Below, in pieces: positions 10,416 through 20,898 of a stretch of 64,000 nucleotides of DNA (positions are counted from its first letter, which is position 1; each line of letters begins with the position of its first letter). Position numbers and translations under genes: made by a program. The DNA is from Oreohelix idahoensis. Lineage: Eukaryota; Mollusca; Gastropoda; Stylommatophora; Oreohelicidae. The notes under the pieces were generated by a model. It made no database searches. It was not told where the DNA came from and saw only the letters and a program-made list of their open reading frames with translations. The stretch spans positions 310,001-374,000 of the forward strand of contig JAMPIV010022938.1 in assembly GCA_024509875.1 (NCBI GenBank), given 5' to 3'.

Positions 10416-12219
10416 TCAGCTAAACTCTAAGTGTGGTCTTATTACTCCATTATAAATCTTCTTTAGATTTCGTTCATTTGCTCCCCAGTTGGTACCTGCT
10501 AATTTTCTGAGTATGCCTAGTCGTCTTCGGGCCTTTCCTTCTGCATTTTCAATATGCTTATTCCATGTAAGCCTTTGGTCAAATGTCACCCCAAGATAGG
10601 TGGGGTAGCTTTCTTCCTTGATCACGGTTGTCCCTATGTGTATGTTAGCTGATTTGTCCTTGGGGGCGAGGGAGAACAGTGTTGTGGAGGTTTTGTCTGT
10701 GTTTATTGTGATAAGCCATTTCTCTGCCCATGACACTAGCATGTCTGCTGCCCGCTGCATTCTATAATTTGCTGTGGTGACATTTTCATCAGCGCACCAG
10801 AGTACTAGGTCATCTGCATATAAGGCAGCTTTAACTCCTGCAGGGAGATCTTTCACCAGGTCATTGATGTAAACAAGGAAGAGTGTTGGGGAAATTACTC
10901 CTCCTTGAGGTACCCCCTGATGGAGCAACACTTTTCTGCTCTGCAGACCGTCAAGAGTGACTCTAGTTCTCCTGTTATGCAAGTATGACTGGATCCATTT
11001 CATCATGTTGCCTTGGATTCCACTTCTCCTAAGTTTTGCAATGAGGCCATCTTTCCACACCTTGTCAAAGGCCTGCTTGAAGTCGACCCAGATCGTTAGG
11101 ACCTTTTTCTTCTCCTGGAAGGCATCTTCTATTGCTTGAGACAAGTAAGTAACTTGGTCTTCTATACTGTAGCATTCTCTAAATCCAGCTTGTTCCGGCA
11201 CCAGGATCTGCTCAGACTCTAAATACCATTTCAATCTGTGGTTGACTATTCGCTCCATAGTCTTCCCAACACAGCTTGTGAGACTGATTGGCCGGTAACT
11301 TGCAGCCTCGGTCTTACATTTCCCTTTCTTTAGTATGGGTATTGTGATGGCTTCTCTCCATACTTGGGGTACAGTTCCTTTCAACCAGCTGTGGTTGAAT
11401 ATCTCAAGCAGTTTTGTCTTTACTGCTGAGCTCAGATTTACTAGCATTTCGTTGCTGATTTTGTCTGGGTCGGGTGACTTTTGAAACTTAAGCTTGGAAA
11501 TAGCCTTCTGTAGTTCTCCTAGTGTGATGGGTTCCCTCATTGGGGCAGGAGTATCTGTCTGTCCCATGGTTGCCAGTATTTCTTTTCTTATCTCTCTCTG
11601 ATGATCTATGTTAATGGGTAAGTTGCTTTCTGAACTGTATCTTCTAGCAAACAAGTCTGCAGCTTGTTTTCCTCTGAAAAGTTTACCACCTTCATCCAAT
11701 GTGATAGTCTGCCTAGGTGAGGAACGCTCTTCATTTAGAGACTTGACTAATCTCCAAAGTTTCCTGCCGTCTTTCTCAAGGTTCAGCGATGCCGTTTTAG
11801 TTCTCCAGCTTTTCCGTTTTTCTTCTAGCTTTGTTCTCTGAAACTCTGCTACAGCCTTTTTCCATTTGTTGTGAGTTTCAAGTGAAGGCTGAGACTCTGC
11901 GTCCTTTCTAGCCCTGTCCATAGTTTCCTGACGTTCTTGGAGTGTGCTGGACCAGTATGGTATGTAGTTACGCCGGCATCCTTTGGGAATGGTTTCTTTT
12001 GCAGCTTGTAGTATGCATCTGTTGAAGTCTTTTACCACTTCATTAATGTCTCTGTTCTGTACATTGAGGGTAGACAGCAGCGTGTTCACCTGATGCCTGA
12101 ATAAACCCCAGTTGGCTTTTTTGTAGTTCCATCTTGTAATGGCTGGGCCTGTACTGAGAGTTGCACTCTGGACAGTAAGAAAGATTGGGCGATGGTCGCT
12201 TCCCCCTAGTTGGTCTCCT
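10416..12219 (-). pseudogene. I-group LINE ORF2, part 2: end of endonuclease and reverse transcriptase
   Basis: The piece starts at the target-site duplication with the endonuclease end (GGSDHRPIFL, the SDH catalytic motif). RT blocks follow: EPITLGELQKAISKLK, PDPDKISNEML, SYRPISLTSCVGKTMERI, PEQAGFRE, the catalytic Asp block VDFKQAFDKVW, HQGVPQGGVISPTLFLVYIND and the active site YADDLVLW, then a thumb region with TYLGVTFD. It is open throughout to a TGA at 10416-10418. An apparent upstream start near 12269 lies in the inserted element and is not real. It synthesises cDNA at the nicked target. Confidence 0.85.
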
Positions 12220-12231
12220 ACTTCTCTACTA
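12220..12231. repeat. Target-site duplication of the Penelope-like element, left copy
   Basis: ACTTCTCTACTA is repeated exactly at 14150-14161, on the other side of the insertion. It corresponds to LINE sequence coding SREV. Confidence 0.85.
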
Positions 12232-12268
12232 GGAAGTGGAGGGGAACTGCGGTAAGACGTGGAATACA

Positions 12269-12668
12269 ATGGATGGGTTTGAAAAAAAATCGAAAAAAGG
12301 TGATTCGTCTTACGAGGACAAAAGACAAAGAAAATAGTCTACGTTACGGCCACAAGGCCTTCGTCAGGAAAGGAAAGAAAGTGAAGGCTAGATAGGACAC
12401 ATAAAAACTAAATAAAATAAAAACTGGGTACTTCCCTGAAGGCAAGAACCGAAATTCTATCAAAATCGCTGTCTGTTAATAAGCGCGTGGCTGAACAGAA
12501 AGCGACTTCCGCCGCCGGATGTACACAATGCATACTAAGAAACTAAAAAACGAAACCGGAAAATAAACTACCCAACGTGATAAAAGTGGGGACTGGAAAT
12601 AGAAGGGGACAGAATGAGTGGGAGATGAATAAATATGAAATAAAAGTAGAAGAATAGGATAAGAGTGG
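12269..12668 (-). repeat. Left inverted arm of the Penelope-like element
   Basis: The reverse complement of the right arm (13747-14147), that is, of the element's 3' region. The join to the coding part falls at 12668/12669, just before the truncated frame. Confidence 0.9.
12343..12367 (-). ncRNA. Hammerhead-like core, inverted copy
   Basis: The complement of the motif described at 14048-14072: CTGACGA, a GGCC/GGCC hairpin, then GTAAC. It is present because the arm is inverted. Function is doubtful. Confidence 0.25.
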
Positions 12669-12678
12669 TCTCACAGAT

Positions 12679-13710
12679 ATGTCTGAGACTGATTTACACC
12701 GCTTCATCGACTTTGTGAACCACTTTCACCCCACCATCAAGTTCACCTCCCTCGTCTCCACAGTATCTGTCAACTTCCTTGACATTACTATTTCTATCAC
12801 GCCCTCCGGCCTTAATACCTCAGTATACTACAAGCCGACAGATGCCCACAGCTACCTCCTGTATACCTCTTCTCATCCTCGGGCCTGTCGTGACTCCCTT
12901 CCTTTTTCACAACTTCTCCGCCTCCGCCGTTTATGCCAAGACGACGATGACTTCCACTTACGAGCAAATGAGATGTTGGATTTCTTCCGTAACAGACTTT
13001 ATCCAGAACATGTTCTCACCTCTGCTCTCCAACGTGTGCTCCCCATCTCTCGTCTGGAGGCCCTCAAACCTCACCATAAATCCACTTCGGATAGAGTCAA
13101 ATTAATCTTGACCCATCACCCTCACAGTACTACTGTCAAACAGATCCTTTTCCGCCACCTCCCTATCCTCCAAGCAGAGCCTCTGACCCAAAAAGTATTC
13201 AGTGAAGCACCTTTGGTGGCATATAGACGTGACAAGAACTTGAAGGATCTTCTTGTTCACAGCCGTCTCCCAAAGGAGAATGCCACTCACTTTGGCACAC
13301 TACCCTGTGGTCGGACACGATGCAACACGTGCAAGTATGTCATCTCAACCCAGAAGGTGTCCTTTCCTAAGGCTACGTACACCATCACTAGTAGCTTCAC
13401 GTGTGAATCGCGCAATGTCATTTATACGATCAAATGTAAACGTTGCTGCAAAACCTATATTGGCCAAACAGGCAAACGACTTGGGGACAGATTCAGCCAG
13501 CACTTAAATGACATCACTCAGCAAAAGTCAACACCAGTTGCTATACACTTCAATGGTCCTGACCACCATGGTCCCATCGACATCCAGGTCACAGCGATCC
13601 GATCCTGCTCCTCTGACACTGCCAGCCGAGAACAGCTTGAGAACTGTCTTATCCACCGCATGGGGTGTCTAAAACCAGCCGGTCTCAACACTTTTCACAC
13701 CTTTGTCTGA
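12679..13710 (+). CDS. Penelope-like protein fragment: RT thumb, linker and GIY-YIG endonuclease
   Basis: 343 codons starting just inside the left arm. Residues 1-120 match the part of Penelope RT that follows the catalytic YxDD motif (HPTIKFT, VNFLDITISI, YYKPTDAHSYL, SHPRAC, PFSQLLRLRRLC). A Cys linker follows (LPCGRTRCNTC, residues 208-218), then a GIY-YIG nuclease: VIY (247-249), TYIGQT (259-264), R271, H275, catalytic Glu in REQLEN (about 318) and the closing PAGLN. The polymerase palm is absent, so the product could at most nick DNA. The ATG is simply the first in frame after the truncation and is probably not the native start. Confidence 0.85.
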   Translation: MSETDLHRFIDFVNHFHPTIKFTSLVSTVSVNFLDITISITPSGLNTSVYYKPTDAHSYLLYTSSHPRACRDSLPFSQLLRLRRLCQDDDDFHLRANEMLDFFRNRLYPEHVLTSALQRVLPISRLEALKPHHKSTSDRVKLILTHHPHSTTVKQILFRHLPILQAEPLTQKVFSEAPLVAYRRDKNLKDLLVHSRLPKENATHFGTLPCGRTRCNTCKYVISTQKVSFPKATYTITSSFTCESRNVIYTIKCKRCCKTYIGQTGKRLGDRFSQHLNDITQQKSTPVAIHFNGPDHHGPIDIQVTAIRSCSSDTASREQLENCLIHRMGCLKPAGLNTFHTFV

Positions 13711-13746
13711 GGTCACCCTCTCCTCTCTTGCTCTATTTTACTCTTT

Positions 13747-14147
13747 CCACTCTTATCCTATTCTTCTACTTTTATTTCATATTTATTCATCTCCCACTCA
13801 TTCTGTCCCCTTCTATTTCCAGTCCCCACTTTTATCACGTTGGGTAGTTTATTTTCCGGTTTCGTTTTTTAGTTTCTTAGTATGCATTGTGTACATCCGG
13901 CGGCGGAAGTCGCTTTCTGTTCAGCCACACGCTTATTAACAGACAGCGATTTTGATAGAATTTCGGTTCTTGCCTTCAGGGAAGTACCCAGTTTTTATTT
14001 TATTTAGTTTTTATGTGTCCTATCTAGCCTTCACTTTCTTTTCTTTCCTGACGAAGGCCTTGTGGCCGTAACGTAGACTATTTTCTTTGTCTTTTGTCCT
14101 CGTAAGACGAATCACCTTTTTTCGATTTTTTTTCAAACCCATCCATT
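13747..14147 (+). repeat. Right arm (3' region) of the Penelope-like element
   Basis: Non-coding 3' region that follows the stop at 13708-13710. It pairs with the left arm over 400 bp and could form a very long RNA hairpin. Confidence 0.9.
14048..14072 (+). ncRNA. Hammerhead-ribozyme-like core in the Penelope 3' region
   Basis: CTGACGA fits the first conserved hammerhead box (CUGANGA). A perfect GGCC-TTGT-GGCC hairpin fits stem II. The second box reads GTAA where GAAA is expected. Hammerheads are known in Penelope-like elements. The altered box and the lack of an obvious stem I suggest a decayed or merely similar motif. Confidence 0.3.
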
Positions 14148-14149
14148 TT

Positions 14150-14161
14150 ACTTCTCTACTA
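14150..14161. repeat. Target-site duplication of the Penelope-like element, right copy
   Basis: Exact copy of the bases at 12220-12231. Confidence 0.85.
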
Positions 14162-14886
14162 ATAGATCCAGCTATATCTGGTGTGGAGAAGGCAAGATCT
14201 GGTGTTGAAGTTGTGTGCCATCCTCTGGAGTAGAAGGTAGGAGTATCTGTGGCATTATTGACTAGGATTAGGGAGTGATCATCTTGCCAAGTTTCAACCT
14301 CTTCACCTCTGTGATCCAGATGGTTATAGCCCCAGCTCTGGGAGTGGCTATTAAAGTCTCCAACTGCTATAAAGTTGGTGGCTGGTACCTGTATAGAGCT
14401 GAGACTCAGGGGTTTGTTGTTCGGACAGTAATAGTTCAGGAGTTCTATTTCCATCTTGTCTACCTTTATCTGCAACAGCTGATATTCTGCTCCATCCATG
14501 AAGGTTTTCCTTTCGTGTGCAGGAATGTTATTCCTTACAAGAGTAAGTACTCCTCCTTTTCGTCTATCTTTTCTGTCGGATCTGAAGCATTGATATCCCC
14601 TTATTTTAAAGGTTTGATCTGCTTTCAAGTGAGTCTCTTGGATACAGCAAACACTGACTTGCTTCTCATACAAGATGTTTTCCAGCTCTGTCTTTTTGCT
14701 GTATCCAGCCTGCTTGCTGTTCACTCCCTCTGCATTCCAGTGCATCATGACAAGTGGCACTCTGGGTTTCTCTTTTTCTGTCTCCAGAAGACGGTCTAGA
14801 GGGTCCTCCAGTAGCTGAGGGTGGGCTCTGTCGAGGCTCAGAGCCCGGCACTGCACCTGCCTGGTGGAGCTCCACAGGGCGAGCAC
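14162..14886 (-). pseudogene. I-group LINE ORF2, part 1: APE-type endonuclease
   Basis: The endonuclease begins near residue 46 with VMMHWNAEGVNSK. It then has the catalytic Glu in CCIQETHLK, RGYQCFRSDR, GGVLTLVRNNI, LLNYYCPNN and AVGDFNSHSQSWGY (Asp and Asn of the active site), and TSTPDLAFSTPDI before the Penelope insertion. It nicks the target to prime reverse transcription. The start is uncertain: from 14920 another frame opens with MESTPSNKSRTGARPV and shows low-complexity composition, so the native N terminus may have been shifted. Confidence 0.8.
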
Positions 14887-14920
14887 CAGTACGAGATTTA
14901 TTTGACGGTGTACTCTCCAT

Positions 14921-15289
14921 AGAAAAAAAAAAAGCGAGTTGCGTGATACTGTGGTTTCCGGTGCGCCTTCTGGCCCAGTATCTATGACTTTAGCACCTGT
15001 TCAACGGGAGAGTGGGCTCATCCCTAATCTGTTTATGTTCCCAGTAGTAGACTATTCGCAAGCAGCCTGGGGGTGTCACTGCTCTGCGCGGACCTTGTTT
15101 ACCGAGGCGGCGTCCGAGCTCGTATGGTGAAAATATGGTTGCGTTATCTTCAAAATAGCCCTGTCTTTCCCATGGCTTTTCTGCCATCCTGCAACTTTGA
15201 GTTAGGTAGTTCTGAGCTCCAGTCTCTTTCCCAGGCATTTTATCCTGGCCTGGCACGCATACAGAGGACCCCACTTCTGGTTCTAAGTT
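14921..15289. other. Probable leader of the I-group LINE
   Basis: More GC-rich than the surroundings and directly upstream of the endonuclease frame, beginning with a short A tract (14929-14941 region). No gag or zinc-knuckle protein is readable in any frame. Confidence 0.3.
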
Positions 15290-15610
15290 AGCAGTTGGGG
15301 ATAGGTGGGGTAGCACACTGTGCATTCCCCGTCATCCAGGGGGCTCTCCAACTATGCAGAGCTTGCACAATGCTGTGCTCTGGTTCTGGGCTCTCCCAAG
15401 GAATCCTCACGTCCTGCCCAGAGCCACTTCCAGATACCCACCACCTGAAAACCCTCCATTGTAGAAATCTCATGCATGCGGCCATCCAGTCAAGAGCCAG
15501 TATTAAGTCTGGTGCCCAAGTGATCCCCCCAAGCTCAGTGTGCAATGCTGGGTTCTCATCATGCTGCAACACAGGGGGGATTGTGATGCTCAGCCATCTC
15601 TCTCAACTCT
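15290..15610. repeat. Dispersed repeat B, copy 2
   Basis: Collinear with 52990-53300: GCATTCCCCG..ATCCA, GGGCTCTCCAAC.ATGCAGAGCT, TGTGCTCTGGTTCTGG, CTCTCCCAAGGAAT and CAGAGCCACTT. The end CAATGCTGGGTTCTC is shared with 2925-3185. As at 2925, it lies upstream of a minus-strand LINE. Confidence 0.65.
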
Positions 15611-17263
15611 GCACCGATAAGTGACATCGGGGACTTAACTGTGCCTCAGTACTGGGAGGCCCCATTTCCGGGTACACCACACACAGCCAATTGAGGCAAC
15701 AGTCGCCGTGGGCGTGTCTTCAGTGGGGAAGTTGTGGAGTCTTCCTGTCCATGTTCTTGCACATCCTAACACTGCCCGCAAGACATCGGAGGTTTGGAGA
15801 GTGGCCTTCTCTGCTTTTTTGAGCCGGGTGGGCTCCCCGGGCAAGTCTCGATGGGGATCGGGACGTGTCCACGCGCCAGTGGGCCCAGCATCGGCCGCAT
15901 CTGATGGAGGACTTGCTCTGCCAGGTTTGATGTGGATTTCCTACTGCCCCGGGTAGAAGCCAGAAGTGTACTGTGCCAGCTCTGGGGGAGATAAAGGGGG
16001 TGTTTCTGCGTCTCCTTGTGATACGTAGCCAAGGTAGGGCTCACAGTGCTCTTTCCCCGCCACCAAATTGCCTGCTGGTTACGCCGAGTTCTCCGAGGCT
16101 CTAGGCATGTGACCAAGAGTTGAAGGCAATAGGATCGTCAAGTCCTGAGTCTCTGTGCCTGTACGATGGGTTCCGATCTTCAGGGAGCAGTCCACACTCG
16201 TTCCCACTCCCAAGACTTGTTCAGTATCCATCTGGCTCCTTCCCACCCACAGAGAGCGTGTACGGTGTAGTGCACCGGTTTTATTATCGAGGTTTGCGCC
16301 TCTAGATCCGTTGTGTTTAGCCTGAGGATTCGCACCCTCAGTTACCAGGACTACCTCGAGGAGGGTGTGGCTTTTCACCACGCACAACGATCTTGGGGTA
16401 TGAGAGGTTTTGCTAGGCCAAGAGACTAACACCGCAATGGTCGCTCCTTTCATGAACAAGAATTCACTAGGCCTAGGGTGAAGCAAGGGGGGAAACCCAC
16501 TACCCACAACACCAGCACATCATACCCCCTGTCTGTAAAAGACTTTGCCCCATGTTAGATGTGATAGGAAGAGAGGAAAGGAAAGATGAAAAAACGAGAA
16601 AAAAATTTAAAAAAATAAATAAAAATTTGTTTTTTAATTTTAAAATTTTAAAAAAATTTAAAAAAAAATAACCAACAAACGAAGAGTCCATATCCCTTGC
16701 ATCTCAATGAAAGTCATTTGACCAATACAAATCAAATGACGATCTTTTCGTTACACCCATCATCAGTAGCAAAGCAACAAACGCCCTCGTCAGCAGTGAC
16801 ATTCGGCCGTAACCCTAAACCTTTCCGATACACCTAATCCTAACCCCTAAAATTATACATACTAGCAATGCCATTCTACTTTCGTTTCCATCTCGGCCAT
16901 CAAACATATTCTGAGAACCGATATCAGCGCTTATAAAGACAAAAATCTCATCCCCACCGCATGGCGTCAGAATCCAATAAAATTAGAGCGAAAATGGCCG
17001 CGTGTTCGTGCCGATTCATTTCGATTTAAAAAATTCACAGAAAATAAACGTGAATACATCCATTACTAAAAAAAAATCGGAAACGAAAGCTAACTCTCTC
17101 CCTGATAAGTTTAAAACTTAACATCCAGGGGTGATATCACGTGACACACATCCTAACGCTAAAAAACGAAGATATCCGCTCGTCGACTGCAGTCAACGAA
17201 AGCTTGGAGAGCATAGGTTACCTTTGTCGACTGTGATCGACGGCAGCGTGCTAAAGGTTAACA
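15611..17263. other. Unassigned spacer with an A/T-homopolymer tract
   Basis: 15611-16560 is mixed-composition sequence without a credible gene and may be a LINE leader. 16560-16690 is nearly pure A/T runs. 16690-17263 is unique sequence with scattered GTCGAC and GATCGAC motifs just before the 52-bp repeats. Confidence 0.3.
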
Positions 17264-17500
17264 TTTCCCAGACCAAGTGATTCGCAGAACACCCGTCATA
17301 AGAGGATTACTAAAGTTTCCCAGGCCAAGTGATTCGCAGAACAACCATCATAAGAGGATTACTAAAGTTTCCCAGGCCAAGTGATTCGCAGAACACCCGT
17401 CATAAGAGGATTACTAACATTTCCCAGACCAAGTGATTCGCAGAACACCCGCCATAAGAGGATTACTATAATTTCCCAGACCAAGTGATTTGAAGCATCT
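17264..17500. repeat. 52-bp tandem repeat, about 4.5 copies
   Basis: Units start at 17264, 17316, 17368, 17420 and 17472, each opening TTTCCCAGACCAAGTGATTC and ending in AGAGGATTACTA. The same unit, more diverged and in about 2.5 copies, occurs at 51381-51490 inside the solo LTR, so it is a structural part of that LTR family. Confidence 0.95.
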
Positions 17501-17960
17501 AATAAAGTGATGTGTCCATTCTAAACTGTGCGAGGAGATTGTGTTCCCAAAAGTTACTTTGGGATCGTGGTACTAAGCTATCAGACCGTTCGAGGAATGA
17601 AGCTATCAGACTGTGAAGTGTCATCTGTCGTGAAACGAGTGTGTAAACCCACTTCTTAGTTTAATCATTATGTCGAGATACAAATTTGCTTCCACCAATC
17701 AACGAGCACCATTCACCAGTCTCTGAGACAGAATAAAATTAAACTTAAGCCCTGTTTTTCGGATGTCGGTTGCGGCCATCTTGTCACGCAATATGGCGGA
17801 AAAAACAGAATAACATTAGCCATAAGCCCTGTTTTTCTGGGACTCGTTTCGGTCAAGGACGGTACGGAGCATGGTACAAAACCACATACAGCCAATCAGC
17901 TTGCCCCGCCAGGAACCAACCAAACGCTTTCCTTAAACAGTAGAAGTTACCTCACCTGCC

Positions 17961-17967
17961 TATATAA
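17961..17967 (+). promoter_or_regulatory. TATA-like box (TATATAA)
   Basis: CTGCCTATATAATCGGGCGAG stands in non-coding LTR-like sequence and could be a core promoter. There is no supporting initiator or transcript evidence. Confidence 0.25.
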
Positions 17968-18545
17968 TCGGGCGAGATTTTATGCAAAAACACGCAACAC
18001 CGACACGAAGCCAGAGAGACGACCGACTGAAGAAGAGGAGCTGTCAACCTTGATTTATTGCTTACCTGCGTGCATTGACCTGGTAGACTGCTTCATTAGT
18101 CGAGTCACTGGCCTGTTTAAATCTTGGAGGGTTTTATTCGTGTCATCAAACCTGAGGTCGTATGTCGTGTCAATCCAGCTGCCTGGAACGTCGCAGGAGC
18201 ACAGTGATTGCGCAGGATCTACCTCTTTAGTCCCCCTCAGTCTTGGGTGGGCTAACGAAACGACCATCAGCGGGTGCTGTGTGCAAGAAACTAAGAAGGA
18301 CATAACGTTTTGAGAGATGAGTACACATTAGTACCATTTCTGTCAGCATTGTGAGCAAAGTAACTGTCAGTGACGAGAAAGCGAGTTAGCATAGCAAGAG
18401 ACAAAAATAACAGCATAGCTGATAAATTTTATATACTCAATTAACAGCACAGCTGATACATTTACTATAAGTGATTAACAGCGCAGCTGATATAAATTTG
18501 TTTCCTATAATTGGAAGACTTGTAATATATATAAATATATAAATA

Positions 18546-20898
18546 CAGTAGAACTCCATTTATCCGAACCCCAATTATCCGAACATCCAATTATCCGAAC
18601 ACTTTTTCCAGAAAAAAAAAAAAAAATCAGATGCCACAGTCACGTTAGACTAAAATTCTGAATCTTTTGATGCGGCAAACTTCAAATGTGTGCGAACAAT
18701 TTGTAGAGAATGGGATGGCTAATGGTCGGTCGCTTACGTACAGGAAGTCAGTTAGATCATAAAGTCAGTTAATATCTGGTTTACCAATCCAAAGTACGTG
18801 TGCGTTCTAGGTAGAACACTGGCTAAACAGACAGTTCAACTTAAAATAATTGTGTCTGCTACTACAGCAGAATAATTTTGGTGTACAAGTATTTCTCTGT
18901 GCGATATGGCACCTCCCAGTAGGCCTAAAGCATATAAAAGGAACCGCAATGTTTTGTCAATTGAAACGAAAACAGAAATTATCAAGAGACTAGGACAAGG
19001 TGAAACTGTGTCTTCACTTGCGAGGATTTTCAATGTTGGGAAAGCTACCGTCTCTGACATCAAAAGTAACAAGGATAAAATTATGAGTTTTGCATCGAAA
19101 TTTGATAGTGAAAATGGGTCGAAGAAACGTAAAACCATGAGAAATGCGAAAGATGTGAACTTGGAAGAGGCTTTGTATATATGGTTTGTGCAAAGAAGAA
19201 GCAAAGGGGAACCTATCTCTGGTTCTCTGTTGTGTGAAAAGGCACTTCAGTTCAACAATCAACTTGACGGTCCTCCTGACTTTAAGGCTAGCCAGGGATG
19301 GTTAAGAAACTTTAAATCTCGTCATGGCATACGAGAATTGGAGATTCAAGGGGAATCTTTATCTAGCGATGCAACTGCCGCTAAAAATTTTAAAGAAACT
19401 TTCTTGGCTTTTTTGGAAGAAGAAGGTTATTCACTCGATGATGTGTATAATGCTGATGAGACTGGCTTATACTGGAAATCATTGCCTCAAAAATCACTTG
19501 CATCTCAGCGCGAAGCAGCTGCCGCTGGGTTTAAAAAGTGCAAAGAGAGAGTAACAATTTTGGTAGCCGCGAATGCCAGTGGAAGTCATCGTTTACCAGT
19601 GCTAATGATCGGCAAAGCCAAAAAACCACGTTGTTTAAAGAATGTGACATGTCTCCCATTGTGTTACAAAGCACAGAAGAGTGCTTGGATGAATAGTGAA
19701 ATATTTCTTGATTGGTATACAAATCAGTTCATCCCAAATGTGAAGAGGTTGAGAGAACAAGAAAAGAAAACTGGAAAAGTAATTCTTCTACTGGACAATG
19801 CACCATCTCATCCAGAGACGGATACATTGAATGCAGTTGATGCAAATTTTAAAGTAATTTTTCTGCCTCCCAATGTAACAGCACTGATTCAACCAATGGA
19901 TCAGGGTGTTATAGCAAAGCTTAAAAAGATGTACAAGAAGGAAGTCCTGCGTCGTTTATTGTTGGCTGAAGATGAAGAAAGTGTGGTGGCATTTTCCAAA
20001 AAGCTTAATCTCAAAGACTGCTGCTATATGTTAGCTGATGCTTGGACCACACTGTCACAAGATAATCTCAACAAGGCTTGGAGTAGATTGCTTGGGAAAA
20101 AAGGAGGAAATGAAACTACTGCAGTGGACACAAATGATGATTGTATAAATGAAGTTGTGGAACTGTTTCAAGCAATGCCCGGATTTTCGGACTGTGACAA
20201 AGATGATGCACACATGTGGCTAGAAGATGATAATGATTCTGGTTTTCAGTTTTTGAATGACGAAGAAATTTTGTCTTTTGTGCAAGAAGAAAACCAAATA
20301 CATGTAGTGACCGATGATGAAGACTCCTCAAAAGTACACGATGTACTTGTAGATTATGAAGAAAAACCAAAACGTCGACCAAGTCCTGAAGAGGCCTTTA
20401 TAGCACTAGAAACAGCGATGGCTTGGTACGAGCAAGAAGATGACAGCTGTCCTACACAGCTTCTGCTGTTGAAGAGAATGCGGGACTTAGCAGCCAAAAG
20501 GAGACTATCCAGTTTGGTGCAAAAGAGGATTCCTCATTATTTTAAATAGTGGGCTACATCTGTGCAAGTACATGTATACGTAAGTTGCGCCTGGTTTTGA
20601 ATCGTTTGTAATGTTATTTTGAAAACATTTCTCTTTCTTAACAAAAATAATTAATACAAGTAGTACATGCACTGCAGTGTAATAAAAGATTTTGGTGATA
20701 CAGTGATCTAATACAGTGTGGGTATTATTATTACAGTACAAGTAAATATGTTTTATAGTGTATTTTCCTTGTGATGGTTAATTATTTTTAGAAATATGTG
20801 TACATGTACTCGATACATTATGTAATCCAATTATCCGAACATTTGATTATCCGAACGATGCTCGGTCCCATGGGGTTCGGATAAATGGAGTTCTACTG
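18546..20898 (+). mobile_element. Tigger/pogo DNA transposon, complete
   Basis: 2353 bp with perfect 27-bp terminal inverted repeats (18546-18572 and 20872-20898, starting CAGTAGAACTCCATTTATCC) and TA at both flanks (18544-18545, 20899-20900). Inside each end are two copies of ATTATCCGAAC in the same orientation, probable transposase sites. It contains one uninterrupted transposase. This is the standard plan of the pogo branch of Tc1/mariner. Confidence 0.97.
18906..20549 (+). CDS. Tigger-type transposase, intact
   Basis: 547 codons. Residues 8-60 form a psq/CENP-B N-terminal helix-turn-helix (SIETKTEIIKRLGQGETVSSLARIFNV). Residues 80-145 are the CENP-B-type second DNA-binding domain (ending WLRNFKSRHGI). 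The catalytic core carries D184 (YNADETGLYW), D297 (LLLDNAPSH) and D332 (IQPMDQGVI), a spacing of 34 residues between the last two, as expected. An acidic C-terminal tail follows. The ATG is 360 bp inside the left repeat, and no stop or shift is seen. It cuts and reinserts the element at TA. It may still be active, or may have been until recently. Confidence 0.95.
   Translation: MAPPSRPKAYKRNRNVLSIETKTEIIKRLGQGETVSSLARIFNVGKATVSDIKSNKDKIMSFASKFDSENGSKKRKTMRNAKDVNLEEALYIWFVQRRSKGEPISGSLLCEKALQFNNQLDGPPDFKASQGWLRNFKSRHGIRELEIQGESLSSDATAAKNFKETFLAFLEEEGYSLDDVYNADETGLYWKSLPQKSLASQREAAAAGFKKCKERVTILVAANASGSHRLPVLMIGKAKKPRCLKNVTCLPLCYKAQKSAWMNSEIFLDWYTNQFIPNVKRLREQEKKTGKVILLLDNAPSHPETDTLNAVDANFKVIFLPPNVTALIQPMDQGVIAKLKKMYKKEVLRRLLLAEDEESVVAFSKKLNLKDCCYMLADAWTTLSQDNLNKAWSRLLGKKGGNETTAVDTNDDCINEVVELFQAMPGFSDCDKDDAHMWLEDDNDSGFQFLNDEEILSFVQEENQIHVVTDDEDSSKVHDVLVDYEEKPKRRPSPEEAFIALETAMAWYEQEDDSCPTQLLLLKRMRDLAAKRRLSSLVQKRIPHYFK

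Larger units (their letters stand above)
12232..14149 (+). mobile_element. Penelope-like retroelement, 5'-truncated, with inverted terminal repeats
   Basis: A 1.9-kb insertion with 12-bp target duplications. It contains the C-terminal part of a Penelope-type protein on the plus strand, flanked by about 400 bp in inverted orientation (12269-12668 and 13747-14147). Long terminal-repeat-like segments in direct or inverted orientation are a known habit of this superfamily. The two arms differ at only a few bases (for example CGCG against TGTG in the GCGTGGCTGAAC stretch), so the insertion is young. The first 37 bases (12232-12268) are not in the right arm. Confidence 0.85.
9264..14920 (-). mobile_element. 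I-group (Nimb/I-like) LINE split by a Penelope-like insertion
   Basis: The minus strand carries, in order, an APE endonuclease (from 14886), RT, RNase H and a Cys-rich C terminus. RNase H places it with the I-group LINEs. A Penelope-like element (12232-14149) sits inside the endonuclease. Removing it and one 12-bp target copy rejoins the frame at SISREVGDQLGG without a shift. The 3' end is a (GAA)n tail (9269-9288). An ORF1/gag, usual in this group, is not recognisable upstream, and the 5' limit is uncertain; leader sequence may extend to about 16500. One TGA (10416-10418) separates the RT from RNase H. Confidence 0.8.

Noticed and set aside
12210..12395. Small frames at the ends of the Penelope element sharing KKNRKKVIRLTRTKDKENSLRY in part
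   Set aside because: They are the same inverted-arm sequence read in two places, not a protein family.
16079..16507. A 142-codon minus frame upstream of the I-group LINE as a possible ORF1
   Set aside because: There is no zinc knuckle, coiled coil or RRM-like pattern, and codon use looks random. It may still be leader sequence.
17264..17500. CRISPR-like 52-bp repeats
   Set aside because: There are no spacers between units, and the same repeat recurs in another LTR copy.
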